From Nisaea nitritireducens (GTDB taxonomy: Bacteria; Pseudomonadota; Alphaproteobacteria; Thalassobaculales; Thalassobaculaceae), in NCBI RefSeq assembly GCF_014904795.1, contig NZ_JACZFS010000044.1, positions 1 to 54,767 of the forward strand: a stretch of DNA of 54,767 bases, in the 5' to 3' direction. A program made the position numbers and the translations under genes. Positions 53,256 through 54,767 of this stretch are shown piece by piece. The number at the start of each line of letters is the position of its first letter. The stretch's first letter is position 1. The notes under the pieces are model-generated. The model made no database searches, had not been told where the DNA came from, and saw nothing but the letters and a program-made list of their open reading frames with translations.

Positions 53256-53909
53256 TTAATTTTCCTGACTGTTATCGCTGGCGCCGTCAGCCTTGGCTGT
53301 ATCCGGCTTGTTGTTCGGTTTCGGCGGTTTCGGACGTTGCGGGAACACGGCCTGGCTGACCCGGCTCATGAAACCGCTTTCGTCACCACGGACCAGAAGG
53401 TCCGCTTCGTCGGCAACGGCAGGCACGAGTTTCGAAAGCCAGCCGGTGCGTTCCGCCTTGGCGAAATCCTGCAGCACGTAGTCCTTCACCCGGTTCTTGT
53501 CTCCCGGATGGCCGACGCCGAGCCGTACTCTCCAGTATTCCTTGCCGATATGTGCATCAAGGCTGCGGATACCATTATGTCCGCCGGAGCCACCGCCGCG
53601 CTTCACGCGCAGTTTGCCAGGGGCAAGGTCGATCTCGTCATAGAAGACGATGATGTTTTCGAGAGGGATCTTGAAGAACCGGACCGCTTCGCCGACCGCA
53701 CGGCCGGAATCGTTCATGAAGGTGGTCGGTTTCATCAGCAGGACCTTCTCACCGCCGACATTACCGTCGGCGGTGAGGGCCTGAAAGCGTGATCGGAAAG
53801 GACCAAAACCATAACTGGAGGCAATTTCGTCAGCGACGAGAAAGCCGATATTATGGCGCGTCAGCTCGTATTTCGCCCCGGGATTTCCAAGGCCAACGAA
53901 CAGAAACAT
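53256..53909 (-). CDS. pth: Peptidyl-tRNA hydrolase
   Basis: Pth releases peptides from tRNA that drop off ribosomes. The catalytic His is in LTRHNIGFL near residue 20; KPTTFMNDSGRAV and RVKRGGGSGGHNGIRS are the conserved substrate-binding segments. The 217 residues exceed the usual 190-200 by a C-terminal Pro/Lys/Asn-rich tail that is probably disordered. It lies between rplY and ychF on the same strand, 56 and 3 bases from each. Confidence 0.97.
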   Translation of the reverse strand: MFLFVGLGNPGAKYELTRHNIGFLVADEIASSYGFGPFRSRFQALTADGNVGGEKVLLMKPTTFMNDSGRAVGEAVRFFKIPLENIIVFYDEIDLAPGKLRVKRGGGSGGHNGIRSLDAHIGKEYWRVRLGVGHPGDKNRVKDYVLQDFAKAERTGWLSKLVPAVADEADLLVRGDESGFMSRVSQAVFPQRPKPPKPNNKPDTAKADGASDNSQEN

Positions 53910-53931
53910 CGCTCGGTCCCCTCCCGCCGGG

Positions 53932-53950
53932 CCGCCTCACTAGGAGGCGG
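53932..53950. terminator. Small hairpin between rplY and pth
   Basis: A 7-bp stem (CCGCCTC / GAGGCGG) with a 5-base loop lies in the 56-base gap after rplY. There is no T tract, so it may only attenuate or protect the rplY message. Confidence 0.35.
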
Positions 53951-53965
53951 GCACGGCGCGGCCGA

Positions 53966-54610
53966 TTAGTCTTCGGACTCGGTTTCGGCTTCTTCAGCCG
54001 TACCTTCGGCCTCGTCTTCGGCGTCGCTGGCTTCACTCTTCATCGCGGACGGTGCGGCGATGGTCGCCACGGTGAAGTCCCGATCGGTGATCGTCGGGGT
54101 GACACCTTCCGGCAGTGCGATGGCGCTGATGTGAATGCTGTCGCCGACATTCCAGCCGGACAGATCCAGCGTCAGAGAAGACGGCATCTGGTCCGGACGG
54201 CAGCTGACTTCGACTTCATGCCGCACAATGTTCAGAACACCGCCGGCCTTGAGGCCCGGGCACTCTTCTTCGTTGATGAACTCAACCGGCACTTCGACGG
54301 TAATCGTGGAAGTGGCGCTGACCCGCAGAAAATCGACATGCTCCGGACGATCGGTGACCGGGTGCAGCTGGACGTCACGGGCAAGCACGCTGTGCTTCTT
54401 GCCGTCGACTTCGAGATCGATCAGGGTCGAAAAGAAACCGGACTGATGAAGCAGCTTCGTCAGCGCACGCTCATTGAGCGTCACGGAAACCGGGTCTTTC
54501 TTGTCGCCGTAGATTACGGCCGGGATGAGCCCCGCGCGACGGGCGGCACGGGCGGACCCCTTACCGACCCGGTCACGCGTCTGGGCGCTCAGTGCGATCA
54601 CATCAGACAT
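53966..54610 (-). CDS. rplY: Ribosomal protein bL25, CTC form
   Basis: bL25 binds 5S rRNA in the 50S subunit; the CTC form adds a beta-rich C-terminal TL5 domain. The 214 residues carry the N-terminal L25 part (TRDRVGKGSARAARRAGLIPAVIYGDKK), the CTC domain (EVPVEFINEEECPGLKAGGVLNIVRHEVEVSCRPDQMP), and an acidic tail rich in Glu. The TTG at 54622 is part of the ribosome binding site (TTGGAGAATAAA), so ATG 54610 is the start. First of the rplY-pth-ychF unit. Confidence 0.96.
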   Translation of the reverse strand: MSDVIALSAQTRDRVGKGSARAARRAGLIPAVIYGDKKDPVSVTLNERALTKLLHQSGFFSTLIDLEVDGKKHSVLARDVQLHPVTDRPEHVDFLRVSATSTITVEVPVEFINEEECPGLKAGGVLNIVRHEVEVSCRPDQMPSSLTLDLSGWNVGDSIHISAIALPEGVTPTITDRDFTVATIAAPSAMKSEASDAEDEAEGTAEEAETESED

Positions 54611-54731
54611 TTTATTCTCCAATAAAGATGTTCCGCGTGCGGCCGACCTCCAGGGGTGCCGGCCCGCAAGGCGGAACGGATGAGCGGGGCGTTTTAGTGG
54701 CTTTCGCCGGAAAAAGCTAGCCCTAAGCGGT

Positions 54732-54753
54732 CCGGACCGGCATGCCGGTCCGG
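54732..54753. terminator. Perfect 22-base palindrome near the window end
   Basis: The 22 bases at 54732-54753 read the same on both strands, giving a very stable GC-rich hairpin. Position upstream of rplY suggests a terminator of a gene outside the window, perhaps prs, often found there. Confidence 0.5.
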
Positions 54754-54767
54754 GGCAACGGCGCTAG

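Noticed and set aside
1-54767. tRNA, rRNA, insertion sequence, prophage or defence island
   Set aside because: I found no cloverleaf-like sequence, transposase, integrase, phage structural gene or known defence protein in the window.

Overview
The window looks like a chromosomal segment of a GC-rich alphaproteobacterium, probably a Rhodospirillales-type marine or soil heterotroph. This rests on the 41-codon alphaproteobacterial form of ribosomal protein L36, the thrS-infC and rplY-pth-ychF arrangements, an AcuI-type acrylyl-CoA reductase, glcDEF and several glyoxylate-linked enzymes. It is an inference from protein character; no rRNA or tRNA gene is visible to anchor taxonomy.

Layout. 1-1.4 kb: two tandem paralogues of an unrecognised small family. 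1.4-3.3 kb: an AT-rich gap, a possible coding remnant, a 28-codon relic of ferrochelatase and a low-GC two-zinc-finger methyltransferase. 3.3-7.0 kb: hemH, infC and thrS; infC very probably starts at AUC. 7.2-9.5 kb: two overlapping glycosyltransferases (GT9, GT4). 9.5-11.0 kb: an alpha/beta hydrolase overlapping a periplasmic TPR protein. 11.0-14.5 kb: a large SBBP-repeat plus RTX protein bracketed by direct copies of the tail of the neighbouring GST gene. 14.4-18.2 kb: GST, TauE/SafE permease, GNAT and an M20 dipeptidase. 18.3-23.4 kb: a glyoxylate-flavoured operon (ICL/PEP-mutase family enzyme, a fused FAD/Fe-S dehydrogenase, a serine-glyoxylate-type aminotransferase). 23.4-27.4 kb: an orphan leaderless family-5 solute-binding protein, then an HlyD adaptor with an N-terminally truncated type I secretion ATPase. 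27.5-31 kb: a class II aldolase, an AruI-like TPP enzyme and a double-hotdog thioesterase. 31-38.3 kb: a methyltransferase, rpmJ with its own promoter, and glcD-ppk2-glcE-glcF-TPR, in which a polyphosphate kinase 2 sits inside a glycolate oxidase operon. 38.4-46.2 kb: dihydroorotase-family enzyme plus GNAT, thiolase-GNAT-acuI, an orphan Nif11-type double-glycine precursor, an SDR and an acyl-CoA ligase. 46.3-54.7 kb: a Kef-type antiporter, dienelactone hydrolase, a small kinase-like ATPase, an EamA exporter, an AdaA-like regulator, a BASS symporter, then ychF, pth and rplY.

How it fits together. Two units feed and consume glyoxylate: GlcDEF oxidises glycolate to glyoxylate, and the aminotransferase at 22.2 kb would convert glyoxylate to glycine. 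Both the SBBP-RTX gene and the methyltransferase are flanked by a direct fragment of an adjacent native gene, suggesting they arrived in events that duplicated short flanking sequence. The RTX protein is a natural type I secretion substrate, but the only type I ATPase here has lost its N-terminal half. No phage, insertion sequence, CRISPR array or recognisable defence island is visible. The most novel-looking items are the orphan Nif11-like precursor, the paired flanking duplications, the possible iron-responsive palindrome at hemH and the ppk2 insertion in glcDEF.
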